Shown in pieces: positions 54,591 through 64,000 of a stretch of 64,000 nucleotides of DNA (within the stretch, counting starts at the first letter, position 1; the number at the start of each line of letters is the position of its first letter). The stretch lies in NCBI RefSeq assembly GCF_003383615.1, contig NZ_QNUL01000001.1, forward strand, positions 496,001 through 560,000, read 5' to 3'. The notes below the pieces were generated by a model that worked only from the letters and a program-made list of their open reading frames with translations, was not told where the DNA came from and did no database searches. This DNA comes from Dyadobacter luteus (GTDB taxonomy: Bacteria; Bacteroidota; Bacteroidia; Cytophagales; Spirosomataceae). The translations under genes and the position numbers were made by a program.

Positions 54591-55499
54591 TTACGCTTTT
54601 TGATTAGCCGAGCTTATTAGCACATCTTTATGCTCCATTAAATACTCCCGGACTGTTTTTGCGGGCCTACCGAGGATATAGGGAATATCATTTTGAACCA
54701 TCGACATGTAAGACATTCTTCCATCCAGCATTTGGCTGACAAATTCGATGTTTGCACTTGCATACCAACTGTCCGCACCGTTAGCTATCCATGCTTCAAT
54801 CAGTTGCTTAAATTCTTCAAGGCCTTTTTCTTCGCATTTGATTTCAAGTCCGGTTACCTCACTGATAAGCTGGGCGATTTCCTTTCCATTATGGCTCTCT
54901 ACACTCAACCAATAATCTTTACCAGCGTGCCGCTGGGGGCCGTCCACAAGAACCTTTGCGGCAACCGCAGCTATATCACTTGAAGCAATATAACCTACCC
55001 TTCGATCTTCCCAGTAAGTAGTGTAGGTGAAGTTCTTTGGCAGGTAAGCACCTGTAATGGCCTCCATAAACATATTCGGATGAAGGTGTGTCCAGGCAAT
55101 ACCGCTGGCTTCAATATACTTTTCGATCATCTGGTGCCAGGCAAAATGCGCATCGGTGGTGTCCCACTCAGCGAAAACACCCACATGCACGATATGGCTA
55201 ACGCCTGCCTTCTTTGCAGCATCCACCAATGTTTTACTCTGTGTGAGCATGGCAACCGTGTATCCGGTTAGCAAAAAGACCCGGTCAACACCGGCAAGGG
55301 CAAGCGCGAATGTCTTCGGGTCATCAAGATCCAGGTATTTGCAGTCCTTTCCTTCACGGGTAAGCTGCTCTACTTCCTGCTGTTTGCGTGAGGTGATCCG
55401 CAGGTTAACAGCTTTGCCTTCAAGATCTTTTACAACCTGACTACCGATCGTCCCGCTAGCGCCCAAAACAAGGACCGTCGGATATTGATTATTTTCCAT
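54591..55499 (-). CDS. NmrA-like NAD(P)H-binding reductase
   Basis: Atypical SDR of 302 residues from the ATG at 55499 (MENNQYPTVLVLGASGTIGS); the longer in-frame start at 55598 was rejected because the Rossmann motif sits just after 55499. Seen: GASGTIGSQV (GxxGxxG), LRITSRKQQEVEQL, VDRVFLLTGYTVAMLTQSKT, HIVHVGVFAEW and WTHLHPNMFMEAITG. The family covers redox sensors and azo/quinone reductases. It is on the minus strand, upstream of arsR copy 2 in that direction, inside the redox island. Confidence 0.87.
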   Translation of the reverse strand: MENNQYPTVLVLGASGTIGSQVVKDLEGKAVNLRITSRKQQEVEQLTREGKDCKYLDLDDPKTFALALAGVDRVFLLTGYTVAMLTQSKTLVDAAKKAGVSHIVHVGVFAEWDTTDAHFAWHQMIEKYIEASGIAWTHLHPNMFMEAITGAYLPKNFTYTTYWEDRRVGYIASSDIAAVAAKVLVDGPQRHAGKDYWLSVESHNGKEIAQLISEVTGLEIKCEEKGLEEFKQLIEAWIANGADSWYASANIEFVSQMLDGRMSYMSMVQNDIPYILGRPAKTVREYLMEHKDVLISSANQKA

Positions 55500-55902
55500 T
55501 TGAATTTGAATTAAAAAGTAGTATAAATTTAATTTCGGCTCGTAGTGCCATAAGTGTATTTTAAGGCATCCCGTCTGTAAAGCCGGTAGCAATGCCAAGA
55601 AGCAGGCAAAAGCTCTAAAAGGATCCTATCTTTAATAGTATATGGCCAGCAGGTAGCTTTTAAGGCCAAGGCAATGGCGACGCCAGAGGAAATGTATAGA
55701 CATAGGAGAAAAATAAAAAATTAATAGATAATTATAAGTTGATGTATTAGGGCAAAAAAATTTGTGATGATTGCAGGCTGTTAGTGATACTTATTGATCA
55801 CTGGTGTTAGCCTAAAACAAACAGTTAAACACATAAGCAACAATTGATACAAATAGGCAAAAAAAAGCCACTCTGGTGGCTTTTGGGAAAACACGGTTTG
55901 AG
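55500..55902. other. 400-nt intergenic stretch
   Basis: No gene is recognised. It should hold the promoter of the NmrA gene on its left side and carries the arsR copy 2 terminator at its right end (55856-55884). Confidence 0.5.
55856..55884 (-). terminator. terminator after arsR copy 2
   Basis: On the minus strand AAAAGCCAC - 4-nt loop - GTGGCTTTT followed by more T residues (plus-strand arms 55863-55871 and 55876-55884). It lies 18 nt after the arsR stop. Confidence 0.9.
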
Positions 55903-56172
55903 CTAACGTAAAGAGCGCAAAAAGTCTTCCAGTTCTTGCACTTTCTCTTCAACAATAGCAACTTTCATGTAACGTCCTTCCTTGCGGGATTCTACCAGAC
56001 CGGCTTCTGATAATGCCTTCAAATGCTGGGACATAGAAGGTTGACTAATCGGTACAAATTCAAATAAATCAGCACACCCCTTATTGGTACCCTTTGCTAT
56101 TTCCTGTAATAATGCTAGCCTGGTAGGGTCACTGAGCGATTTGGCCAGTTTAACAAGTGATTTACTATCCAT
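55903..56172 (-). CDS. ArsR-family winged-helix regulator, single-cysteine type (copy 2)
   Basis: Repressor of 89 residues, about three quarters identical to 49642-49917. The HTH (FVPISQPSMSQHLKALSEAG) and wing (SRKEGRYMKVAIVEEK) are intact. It has one cysteine, C33 in NKGCADLFEF, at the same position as its paralogue, and no metal-binding ELCVC motif. Preceded by the same 17-nt operator. It closes the redox island on the right and points leftward, mirror to copy 1. Confidence 0.9.
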   Translation of the reverse strand: MDSKSLVKLAKSLSDPTRLALLQEIAKGTNKGCADLFEFVPISQPSMSQHLKALSEAGLVESRKEGRYMKVAIVEEKVQELEDFLRSLR

Positions 56173-56192
56173 GCTATTCTATTAAATTTTTA

Positions 56193-56209
56193 TTGAATAC
56201 ATGCGCATT
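56193..56209 (-). promoter_or_regulatory. shared ArsR-type operator, copy 2
   Basis: Minus-strand AATGCGCATGTATTCAA, ending 20 nt before the arsR copy 2 start at 56172. Identical to 49613-49629. Confidence 0.65.
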
Positions 56210-56256
56210 TATTGATGTCTTAACCAATCTGGTTATCGGATGGTTCAGATTACATG

Positions 56257-56448
56257 TTATTTTTTACCGATTGGGGGGATAACGCCACTTGAACCAGGCG
56301 CAAGTGAAGTCTGATAAGTCATCTTCTGTGAAAGCAGCGGTTGGCACCTACTAAATAAAGACCGCATATGATAAGCAGTAATGCTGGCTGCAACAATTCC
56401 TACCCAAACTCCACAGAAAACCACTTTAACCCAATATTTACCTTGCAT
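56257..56448 (-). CDS. small single-pass membrane protein (63 aa)
   Basis: Reads MQGKYWVKVVFCGVWVGIVA then ASITAYHMRSLFSRC. One membrane helix (about 7-25) and a short polar tail ending GSSGVIPPIGKK. Not recognised. It sits between arsR copy 2 and the CPCC gene, on their strand. Confidence 0.4.
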   Translation of the reverse strand: MQGKYWVKVVFCGVWVGIVAASITAYHMRSLFSRCQPLLSQKMTYQTSLAPGSSGVIPPIGKK

Positions 56449-56573
56449 CTATCTAAATATTAGTTAGTTAAAACACAACAAGAACAACATAAAGAAGTAC
56501 AGAAAAAACACCGTTTTGGGGTATACATAACCGATGGTTAATGAGACTGGTTTAAGCCGTTTACCAGCAAATC

Positions 56574-56897
56574 TTAATCGAAAGGCTTCCAAGTCGGATC
56601 TTTCAGTTCATCTTTTAATGGCGATCTGGTTTGGTTGATCTTCTTTTTATCGCAAGCACCGAACACCAAAAAATTGCGCTGACCTGCTTTCAAAGAAACT
56701 GAGTTTGTGCCACCTTCATATTCCGGATTATCGTTTTGAACAGGATCAGTCTCCCAAAAACAAACCGGGCAAATTTCATAAATACTTTCACTGGCCTTTT
56801 CTGCCAGGCTTTTGTAGCCGCAGCACGGACATGTATACATACTCTGGGAAGTTTTGCAAATTTCTTGTTGATCTTCAACCTGCTGGATTTTGTCCAT
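56574..56897 (-). CDS. CPCC-family cysteine-rich protein
   Basis: Small cytosolic protein of 107 residues. The motif YTCPCCGYKSL (about 21-31) followed by EICPVCFWETDPVQNDNPEY defines the Cys_rich_CPCC family, probably a zinc-binding fold (four cysteines in two CxxC-like pairs). The C-terminus is charged. Function is unknown for the whole family. Confidence 0.85.
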   Translation of the reverse strand: MDKIQQVEDQQEICKTSQSMYTCPCCGYKSLAEKASESIYEICPVCFWETDPVQNDNPEYEGGTNSVSLKAGQRNFLVFGACDKKKINQTRSPLKDELKDPTWKPFD

Positions 56898-57096
56898 TCT
56901 AATATTATGTAGATGATCTCAGAAAATGCTCTTTCGTGAGACTGACGTGGACTGTTCTCCATCCACCGGGATTTAGTATCAACAGCCTGACATTGTGCGA
57001 AACCTGGCCATCCGTGTGAATAAAACTCATGTTGAAATTGATAATAGTGATGCTTTCAGACAGAAGCACCTATCCAATCGGCGGAAGAGGTAATCC

Positions 57097-59637
57097 TTAA
57101 TCTTTTAATGGCGTTTTCTCATTAAAATGACTAGCTAGATATTTTCCCGTTTGACTTGCTGGTTCCCCGGCAACAGTTGCTGGCGGACCGCTTACAACGA
57201 TTTGCCCGCCTTCATCTCCTGCACCTGGGCCAACGTCAATCACCCAGTCGCTGTTTGCAACAACGTGCATATCATGTTCGATTACAATGACCGTGTTTCC
57301 CTGATCAACCAACTTATTGAGCTGGACTAGTAAATTGTCCACATCGGAAGGATGCAGTCCTGTTGTGGGCTCGTCAAGAATATATAACGTATTCCCATGC
57401 TGAGCCCGTTGCAATTCGGTGGCCAGCTTTATTCGCTGCGCCTCACCACCCGAAAGCTCGGTAGCCGGTTGCCCAAGACGCAGGTATCCCAGGCCAACCT
57501 GACGAACGACATCCAGCGCGCGGTTGATCTGAGGTTCGGACATAAAAAAGTCAAATGCCTCATCCACAGTCAGGGAAAGTACCTGGGCAATATTTTTGTC
57601 ATTATATGAAACTTCCAGCGTCTTTTCATTATAACGACTTCCATGACAGGTTGGACATGGCGTATATACGCTGGGAAGAAACAAAAGCTCAACCATGACA
57701 AAGCCCTCGCCTTCGCAGTTTGGACAACGACCTTTTGCGACATTGAAAGAAAAACGACCTGCGTCGTATTTTCGACTCTTTGCCATTTTGGTATTGGCAA
57801 ACAATTTACGGACATGATCAAACAAGCCTGTGTAGGTGGCCAGATTTGACCGGGGTGTACGTCCTATGGGTTTTTGATCTACCGGTATTAACCGGCGGAC
57901 ATGATTCATCCCTTCTGAGATATACCCGGTAGTCGTTTTCGGGCTTTCTGTTTGAAGAAGATTATCTTCCTGATCTTCTGTGATTGTTATTTGCTGTCCC
58001 AATTTCTCCAAGACAAGCTCTACCAGCGCCTGGCTGATCAGACTACTTTTCCCAGAACCCGATATGCCGGTGACACTGGTCAATACGCCTAATGGAAAGT
58101 CGGCATCAACATGCTTTAAATTATTCCGGCTTATGTCTCTTAGTCGCAGCCACCCTTTTGCCAATCTTTCAGACTTTTGGTTCTGATCTATATTAAACAG
58201 ATATCGTCTTGTAACGGACCGGTCGACCTTTTCCAATCCCTGTAACTGACCACTGTAAAGTATTTCACCTCCCCTCTCACCCGCGCCCGGTCCGACATCG
58301 ACTATCCAGTCGGCGTGGCGTATGATTTCGATCTCGTGCTCGACAACAAAAAGTGAATTTCCAGCTGCTTTTAAGCGGTCTAGCGCCCGGAGCAGTGATT
58401 GTGTGTCGGCAGGATGAAGGCCTGCCGATGGCTCGTCGAGTACATATACCACGCCAAAAAGATTGGAATGTATCTGAGTCCCCAGCCGCAGGCGCTGTAA
58501 TTCTCCCGGCGAAAGTGTTGGGGTGCTTCTTTCTAGGGTCAGATACCCAAGTCCGAGATCAATCAGAACATCCAGGCGGGATAAAAGATCCTGACCAATA
58601 CGTTGAAGCACCAATGCCTTTTCGGGATGTTTCTGATTTAAGCCATCACTTTTGGTTTTTAGAGATGAAAATATAATTTCACGTAAATTACTGATATTGA
58701 GCCGATAAAATTCCGCAATATCCATTCCGGCAAATTTCACAGATAGAGGTTCGGGACGCAGGCGCTTTCCATGGCAGACGGGACACTGCGCGCTGAGCAT
58801 AAATTTCGACACGCGCTTTTTCATCGCCTGGCTTTGTGAATTGGCAAATGTTTGCATCACATACCGTTTGACGCCGGTAAAAGTACCCATATAGCTAGGT
58901 TCCATTTTTCGCGCCAGGGCTTGATGAACCTGTGCCATAGTAAGTCCGGAGTAAACCGGGACAACCGGCTGCTCCTCCGTAAACAAGATCCAATCCCTGT
59001 CTTTTTTTGCTAGGTCACGCCAGGGTATGTCCACATTGTAACCAAGCGTCATCAATATTTCCCGCAGGTTCTGGCCCTGCCAGGCGGTGGGCCATGCTGC
59101 GATGGCTTTTTCCCTGATCGAGAGTGAATCATCGGGCACCATTGAATGCTCTGTCACTTCATAGACAACCCCCAGGCCGTGGCATTCCGGACAGGCGCCT
59201 TCCGGGGTGTTTGGTGAAAACGATTCTGCGTAAACGATCGACTGGCCGGCAGGATAATCTCCCGCCCTCGAATAAAGCATCCGGATCAGATTTGAGGTCG
59301 TTGTGACGCTGCCCACAGATGATCGTGTGCTGGTCGCTCCCCGCTGCTGCTGCAAAGCGATAGCCGGAGGAAGACCATCAATGCTGTCGACCTGAGGAAT
59401 GGACATTTGATTGAAAAGCCGTCTTGCGTACGGAGAGACTGACTCCAGGTAACGGCGCTGCGCCTCGGCATACAAGGTTCCGAAAGCAAGCGATGATTTA
59501 CCAGAACCCGAGACACCGGTAAATACGACCAGTGAACCTCTTGGAACATCGAGATCCACATTTTTAAGATTATTCTCTTTGGCCCCTCGTACTTTAACAA
59601 AGTCCGATGCAGGTAGCGATGGTGATTCTTTTGACAT
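57097..59637 (-). CDS. class II UvrA-like ABC ATPase (no UvrB-binding domain)
   Basis: DNA-binding ABC protein of 846 residues from the ATG at 59637 (a start at 59658 adds 7 unlikely residues). Two ABC halves are seen: Walker [10 protein letters not shown] (about 41-49) and GISGSGKSS, signature [13 protein letters not shown], Walker [15 protein letters not shown]. Zinc modules [24 protein letters not shown] and CPTCHGSR are intact. Between [10 protein letters not shown] and the first zinc module the roughly 110-residue UvrB-binding domain of normal UvrA is missing. Such UvrA2/DrrC-like proteins are linked to resistance against DNA-binding drugs; they are not the main excinuclease. Confidence 0.9.
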   Translation of the reverse strand: MSKESPSLPASDFVKVRGAKENNLKNVDLDVPRGSLVVFTGVSGSGKSSLAFGTLYAEAQRRYLESVSPYARRLFNQMSIPQVDSIDGLPPAIALQQQRGATSTRSSVGSVTTTSNLIRMLYSRAGDYPAGQSIVYAESFSPNTPEGACPECHGLGVVYEVTEHSMVPDDSLSIREKAIAAWPTAWQGQNLREILMTLGYNVDIPWRDLAKKDRDWILFTEEQPVVPVYSGLTMAQVHQALARKMEPSYMGTFTGVKRYVMQTFANSQSQAMKKRVSKFMLSAQCPVCHGKRLRPEPLSVKFAGMDIAEFYRLNISNLREIIFSSLKTKSDGLNQKHPEKALVLQRIGQDLLSRLDVLIDLGLGYLTLERSTPTLSPGELQRLRLGTQIHSNLFGVVYVLDEPSAGLHPADTQSLLRALDRLKAAGNSLFVVEHEIEIIRHADWIVDVGPGAGERGGEILYSGQLQGLEKVDRSVTRRYLFNIDQNQKSERLAKGWLRLRDISRNNLKHVDADFPLGVLTSVTGISGSGKSSLISQALVELVLEKLGQQITITEDQEDNLLQTESPKTTTGYISEGMNHVRRLIPVDQKPIGRTPRSNLATYTGLFDHVRKLFANTKMAKSRKYDAGRFSFNVAKGRCPNCEGEGFVMVELLFLPSVYTPCPTCHGSRYNEKTLEVSYNDKNIAQVLSLTVDEAFDFFMSEPQINRALDVVRQVGLGYLRLGQPATELSGGEAQRIKLATELQRAQHGNTLYILDEPTTGLHPSDVDNLLVQLNKLVDQGNTVIVIEHDMHVVANSDWVIDVGPGAGDEGGQIVVSGPPATVAGEPASQTGKYLASHFNEKTPLKD

Positions 59638-59811
59638 TGGATCTGGGATAAAATGCACTTGAAAAAAAATAATCCCAGAGCTTTGGTCGACGTTTTTCTG
59701 GAGTTCGTGTTAAGTAAATCTCGCTAATTTATTTGATGCCAGTGCTATCAGATCTCAAAGTAATTAAGGTTGGCGATTCACTGAATAATACGAAAGGTCC
59801 TAAAAGCAAGG

Positions 59812-60048
59812 ATGGGACATCGGAAATACAATCCTGCAAAGGACTATGTCGATATCTTGGTCAGAAACTCTTGTGAAATTAAATTCAGTATCCACCTGAT
59901 TCACGTTTCAGATTGGGTGATTTTGGACTACACCATCAAAACCGATCCATCTCACCGAATCTCACCGGAAGGTTTGTCCACCGGTATATACCTTATCGAG
60001 TTAGGCTTTGAAAATAAAACCATAGCCAGGCAGTTCCAAAATAAATAA
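59812..60048 (+). pseudogene. orphan type IX secretion C-terminal domain fragment
   Basis: Plus-strand frame with YNPAKDYVDILVRNSCEI, then PEGLSTGIYLIELGFENKTI and ARQFQNK at the end: the start (NPAKDYV) and end (GIYLIEL, then a basic tail) of a type-A Por/T9SS sorting domain. No passenger protein precedes it. It is the tail of a lost secreted protein. Confidence 0.6.
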
Positions 60049-60278
60049 ATGCACAATTCTGTTGATAGCAGGCCAGGCATCTATTGAGATGGGAGTTTCA
60101 AGATGATATAAAACCAGATCACACAAACTCCCCCTTCTGAAACAAAGGCAGACGTACCGCACCGGATATTTTTACTTCTGAACCAATACCAGGAGTATAA
60201 TCCCAAAGATTAACGCTTAAACTAAATACCATCCCATCATAAGGATGTATTAATTTCATTTAAATTAATCAAACAGTT

Positions 60279-60572
60279 ATGGTAAAATTGGCAATTCTGG
60301 CAAGGCTCGAAGCTAAGCCAGGTAAAGAACAAGACGTCGCGGACTTTCTCAAAAGTGCCTTGCCTTTGGTGATGGAGGAAGCAGGTACCATCAACTGGTT
60401 TGCCCTGCAAATAGGTCCTTCCACATTCGGAATTTTCGACACATTCGAAACTCAGGAAGGCAGGGCGGCACATTTAGGAGGCGAGATCGCCAAAGCATTG
60501 ATGGCAAATGCGCCGGACCTGCTTGCAGTTGATCCGGTCCTTGAAATGGTCGACTTACTGGCAGTCAAGTAA
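60279..60572 (+). CDS. antibiotic-biosynthesis-monooxygenase-fold protein (YgiN-like)
   Basis: Small dimeric alpha/beta-barrel protein of 97 residues: KLAILARLEAKPGKEQDVAD, PLVMEEAGTINWFALQIGPS, and TFGIFDTFETQEGRAAHLGG. ABM-fold proteins are cofactor-free monooxygenases or quinol monooxygenases. It is alone between relics. The electrophile/quinone theme of the redox island could extend to it, but there is no direct link. Confidence 0.9.
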   Translation: MVKLAILARLEAKPGKEQDVADFLKSALPLVMEEAGTINWFALQIGPSTFGIFDTFETQEGRAAHLGGEIAKALMANAPDLLAVDPVLEMVDLLAVK

Positions 60573-60659
60573 AACATTGAGTATTACCCTTCATAATAAT
60601 TAAGCTTAGGCTCTTCATAGAAAATATGATGCTCGTCACGGGCATTTTCCAGGATGAGC

Positions 60660-61286
60660 TTAATATAAGTCTATATAATAATCGGATTCCCCAACTACTA
60701 AATGGTACTGCTGCCCTATGAAAGCAAAGCCTTTGCCCAACTCAAGTAAAAATTGAGTGATGTGATGAGTCAATTGAATTTCTATATCCTGCTCCTTAAC
60801 CTTTGGGCCGAGACTTAAAAAATCAAATACATATGGATCTTTCAAGGTTTGGCGCGCTAAATCTGAGAAAGGTTCAGGTAAGGTAGCTTTAAAATTAATC
60901 ACCGATGCACCGGTCCGAGTGTACAGATTGGATTTAAGTTGCATTGCCAAGACGTCCCTACTCCAGCCATTCTCGAGAGTCCTCTGCAAGTAAAAAACTG
61001 CCTGCTGCAAATTGTTACACTTCGTGAATATGAGGATGTCATGACCCCATGGTATTTGCGTAACCAGCTTATGGGATAATTGGTCAACAGGTTGTTGACC
61101 AATTGACTCTGTGTAAAAAGAATAGAATATTTTGCAGTATTTTAAATTTGAAGATGACAATCCTTTAATATCAGTAAAATCATCTTTTAAATCCTTTGAC
61201 AGAGTTTCTATTGGGCGCATTTCAGAAGTTCGCTTAAAGAGCTTCTGAAGGTTGAAATATTTAAAACTCCTAAAGTATGATTTCAA
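60660..61286 (-). pseudogene. DUF1016 (YhcG-type) nuclease, truncated
   Basis: Minus-strand frame of 208 residues. It matches the middle of DUF1016: ETLSKDLKDDFTDIKGLSSS, TQIPWGHDILIFTKC, LENGWSRDVLAMQLKSNLY, and GKGFAFIGQQYHLVVGESDY. It stops at YYIDLY where the PD-(D/E)xK nuclease core should continue with its ExK strand, so the active site is incomplete. The N-terminus also seems cut, near the ISKra4-type relic starting at 61324. Probably inactivated by insertion and deletion. Confidence 0.75.
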
Positions 61287-61323
61287 GTAAGCGATCTTTT
61301 CAATAAAACGAATAATTTTACAG

Positions 61324-62542
61324 ATATGACCCGCGAAGAATTACATGCATTGGTAGATGCTCAATATGATAAACTAACTGATTTACAGTCAGAAAAGACC
61401 TTTTATGCCTATGAGGCGGGTTTCGACTAGGCGTCCCCGTAAAAGTATGGACTGAGTTGGGTGGGCAAGTGATGCAGGCTACCTTAAAAAAGGGTGCGTC
61501 TACGGATAAGCGAAAAAAAACTTCTGTCAAACCCGATTCGGTAGATTAGAGCTATCCAAAACACATCGCTACAAGGCCAAAACGAACGGCTTTTTCATAA
61601 GTCCTTATCTTCAAAATTTGATGGCACTCGCCGGGGTGAGCCCGAGCCGCGGATGTGTACTCAAAATCAAATGAATTATTAAATGCTTTCTTGGGTATTA
61701 ATATATCTGAAAGTCAGGTGTATAGAGTAACTGATTACTTGGGTAATGCAGTTGCCGAAGATGTATTGGCTGAGATCAAACATCCAAAGTTGAACAGCAC
61801 TGAAAGGATATATGCTTCAATGGACGGCAGTATGATTCAAATGGATCAAGGATGGCAGGAGGTCAAGCTTGGCCGCATTTTCAGAGAGGATTGTAGGTTA
61901 AAAAACGGTACGAAAGAGCAGGGTGAGATACGTTATAAACTTGATGAGTCTTCTTACAGTGGTCATTTAGGGTCTTACACCCATTTTATACCAAAATTTG
62001 AAGCCAGCTTAGGTACTTACAAAGATTGTAAAGACCGATTGGTATTTATTACAGATGAAGCACAATGGATACATAACTACCTGACTAATAGATTTCCCAA
62101 TGCAACCCACATCCTTGATTATTATCATGCAGTGGAACATTTAACAGATTTTGCAAACTCACATTTTACGGACATAGCCAGACGCGAAAAATGGGTTAAA
62201 GCTCAAAAAGGCGAGTTGCTGGAAGGTTCTGCTCAGAATGTTCTGGATAATATAGCGAAGCTTAGAAAGCTGTCAAAAAACGTGAAGAAACAACGAACAA
62301 AGCTTCTGGAATACTATAAAAATAACGTTGATAGAATGGATTATAAGTCATTTCGCAGTCAAGGACTTATGATAGGGAATGGCCCGATGGAAGCCGCGCA
62401 TAGGACTGTCATACAAACTAGAATGAAGCGTAGTGGGCAACGATGGACTCCCAAAGGAGCTCAGTCTATGCTAAACCTGAGGGTGCTCAGAGAAAGTAAT
62501 CGCTGGAGTTGTGTTACACAAGCATTAAGCCATGCTGCGTAG
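61324..62542 (+). mobile_element. defective ISKra4-family transposase gene
   Basis: The C-terminal 295 residues are intact in one frame (start near 61655): YASMDGSMIQMDQGWQEV (first Asp), ILDYYHAVEHLTDFANSHF (second Asp), and IGNGPMEAAHRTVIQTRMK (Glu), the DDE pattern of ISKra4-type transposases. The N-terminal third is scattered over several frames: TREELHALVDAQYDKLTDLQ from 61324, then WTELGGQVMQATLKKGAS, then NGFFISPYLQNLMALAG, with stops between. The element cannot make an active enzyme. Terminal repeats were not identified with certainty. Confidence 0.82.
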
Positions 62543-62544
62543 AA

Positions 62545-62907
62545 CTGAAATGCGCCCTTGCGTACTTACATAACGACGTATGGTATAACGAGAATAAACA
62601 TGCCTCCCTAGTCGCAAAAAGTAAGCATATTGTGATGATTCGCAACACAAAAACGGGTGTCGCCCAGCTTGGCATGCTGGGGCAACTCGACCGTATTAAG
62701 TAAATCCATGCCTATCACCCAGGGAGATTTGGCGGATAAATACCTGATTCATGTTGTAAATAGCGTCCGGCAAAACACTTTAAGGTAAGCATTGTATTGG
62801 TATATCAGAATTAAGGCCAGAATCACGACCTAACATTAAAATAGTGAATTTTTAATGTTAGGTGGAAAATTATTTGACCTATCACATTTTTGGGAATGGA
62901 ATAACAA
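62545..62907. other. gap between the IS relic and HipA
   Basis: No intact gene. A plus frame ending at 62703 continues past the transposase stop in another frame and is not recognised. A hairpin is at 62829-62862. Confidence 0.4.
62829..62862. terminator. hairpin downstream of hipA-like gene
   Basis: CCTAACATTAAAA (62829-62841) and TTTTAATGTTAGG (62850-62862), perfect 13-bp stem, 8-nt loop. It lies 46 nt past the HipA stop on the minus strand. There is no clean T-run, so termination is probable but not certain. Confidence 0.55.
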
Positions 62908-64000
62908 CTAAACATCAAAGGTTTGCATTTCTCGAATGATTTTGCTGATCACCACCTCCGGTAGCTGTTGTGCGTGAAGCTGCTCCTTCCAGAATTCAGC
63001 TACGGATTGAACCTGCGAGATAATACCTTTCGGATTTTTAATCGTAAACTTTTCAGCTATGCTCAGCAGGTCTTTTAACAGGATATCCGATCTTTTGCCA
63101 TTAATGGACAAAACGCGGTTATTTCGGATAACGTTTATCATTGGATTCAGTGAATAGGTCAGATCGTAAGCCGGAGCCAGTTGCCATAAGTTCTGTTGCT
63201 CATCATATATAAAGGAATGGTTCTTTAAGTGGTCATCAAAGTTTGCATAGATGACATTAAATATCATTCTTAGGTAAAGCTGACTGATTTCACTGTGGGT
63301 AAGCTTAAGGTGCAGGGCGAGCCTGAACAAATTCTCATAGCTAGAATTACGGGGATCGCCGGAGTAAGCCCACCCTGTCATACCCGTTGCAGTGAGAATA
63401 TGTTTTTTTCTTCCATCCTGCCGGTCAAATCGCCGTGTGGCAAAATGTTTTCCGTCGATCATGTGCGTATCCATCATATTAATTCCAGCCTCAGACGCTG
63501 TCAGATAATAAGCAAATTCTATAGCCTCACGGCTATAGGCAAGATCTTCTGCAATAGATAATTTTACCAGGTAATGGTTATAATCATAGGAATATTCCAG
63601 GTCTCCCGGAATGATCTGATGCGTCTGCTTATGCTCAGAGATTAAAACTTTTGGGCGTGCGCCACCCGCAGAAGTCCCGATCTTAAAAATATTCAGAAGT
63701 GAGGAGCTGCTAAGTCCTTGCTGCTTTATATCTGCCTTACTGGACAACACCTGCTCCAAAACCCGGATAATTTCGTCAAGATTAATGGTAGTGTCCTTGG
63801 GAATAACTTTGCTGGGATAATATTCAAGTGCCCCCATGCCCCTGTTGGAAACATAAGAGAGCTGCTCGATCACAGTTATTTTTTCAAAGTCTTTTTGATG
63901 AGCATCCATCCATGCTTTAAAAATGGTATTACCAAACATGTCCGGCAGTGAGTCCGCAATCATCGGAGGCAGACCCCGGAAATTGTCATGATCAAAGCCG
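62908..64000 (-). CDS. HipA-like serine/threonine kinase (N-terminus outside window)
   Basis: The frame runs from the right edge (reading GFDHDNFRGLPPMIADSLPD) to the stop at 62908, about 364 residues visible. The kinase body is clear: HFATRRFDRQDGRKKH, IYANFDDHLKNHSF (catalytic NFDDHxKN), and LAPAYDLTYSLNP. HipA-family kinases phosphorylate aminoacyl-tRNA synthetases or related targets and form toxin-antitoxin pairs with HipB. The partner would be beyond the window, upstream. The N-terminal subdomain is missing only because of the window edge. Confidence 0.9.
   Translation of the reverse strand, partial: GFDHDNFRGLPPMIADSLPDMFGNTIFKAWMDAHQKDFEKITVIEQLSYVSNRGMGALEYYPSKVIPKDTTINLDEIIRVLEQVLSSKADIKQQGLSSSSLLNIFKIGTSAGGARPKVLISEHKQTHQIIPGDLEYSYDYNHYLVKLSIAEDLAYSREAIEFAYYLTASEAGINMMDTHMIDGKHFATRRFDRQDGRKKHILTATGMTGWAYSGDPRNSSYENLFRLALHLKLTHSEISQLYLRMIFNVIYANFDDHLKNHSFIYDEQQNLWQLAPAYDLTYSLNPMINVIRNNRVLSINGKRSDILLKDLLSIAEKFTIKNPKGIISQVQSVAEFWKEQLHAQQLPEVVISKIIREMQTFDV

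Noticed and set aside
1-64000. CRISPR arrays, rRNA genes and complete tRNA genes
   Set aside because: Looked for repeats with regular spacing and for conserved RNA cores; only the partial tRNA-like fragment at 38226-38264 was seen.

Overview
The window looks like chromosome from a member of the Bacteroidota, most likely the Cytophagales/Spirosomaceae (a Dyadobacter-like soil bacterium). Evidence: two SusC/SusD pairs, ECF sigma/FecR switches with an STN-domain SusC, exported Gfo/Idh/MocA oxidoreductases, relics of secreted proteins including a type IX secretion C-terminal domain, Bacteroidota-type promoters (TTG/TTTG about 20 nt before TAnnTTTG) and few strong Shine-Dalgarno sequences. The genus is inferred from style; no rRNA or marker phylogeny is available here.

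Layout. 0-4.7 kb: a non-phosphorylative L-fucose (6-deoxyhexonate) operon on the minus strand (SDR, L-fuconate dehydratase, SSS symporter cut by the window edge) with a divergent AraC regulator. 5-9.3 kb: small or broken genes around a cold-shock protein, an LpxL-like acyltransferase and a transglutaminase-like protein. 9.3-18.2 kb: a minus-strand locus ECF sigma - FecR - SusC (STN) - SusD - DUF1080 - Gfo/Idh/MocA, which fits import and 3-keto processing of a glycoside. 19.3-24.1 kb: a second ECF sigma with a HEAT-repeat membrane anti-sigma candidate, a DUF4097-like protein and an outer-membrane beta-barrel protein. 24.7-37.8 kb: a LacI-controlled amino-sugar locus (alpha/beta hydrolase, GH109, NagB, MFS permease, NagA, SusC, SusD), with two nearly identical LacI-type operators, one at each promoter region.

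38-49 kb is accessory DNA: a tRNA-like fragment, a dead TonB receptor, a chromate-resistance operon led by a ChrB-AraC fusion, a dead AbiEi-like gene behind an intact palindrome, two SDR/AraC pairs of different base composition, two long perfect inverted repeats, and a VOC/EVE/MarR operon with a palindrome over its promoter. 49.6-56.2 kb is a redox island: Ohr, two luciferase-like flavin monooxygenases, a nitroreductase, an F420-type NAD(P) reductase and an NmrA-like reductase, bracketed by two paralogous single-cysteine ArsR regulators that share a 17-nt site upstream of their start codons. This is the best candidate for an undescribed regulatory system here. 56.2-64 kb holds a small membrane protein, a CPCC protein, a class II UvrA, a monooxygenase-fold protein, a truncated DUF1016 nuclease next to a defective ISKra4-type element, and a HipA-like kinase cut by the right edge.

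No CRISPR array, rRNA or intact tRNA was seen. All functions are read from motifs and family resemblance by eye; no database search was run.
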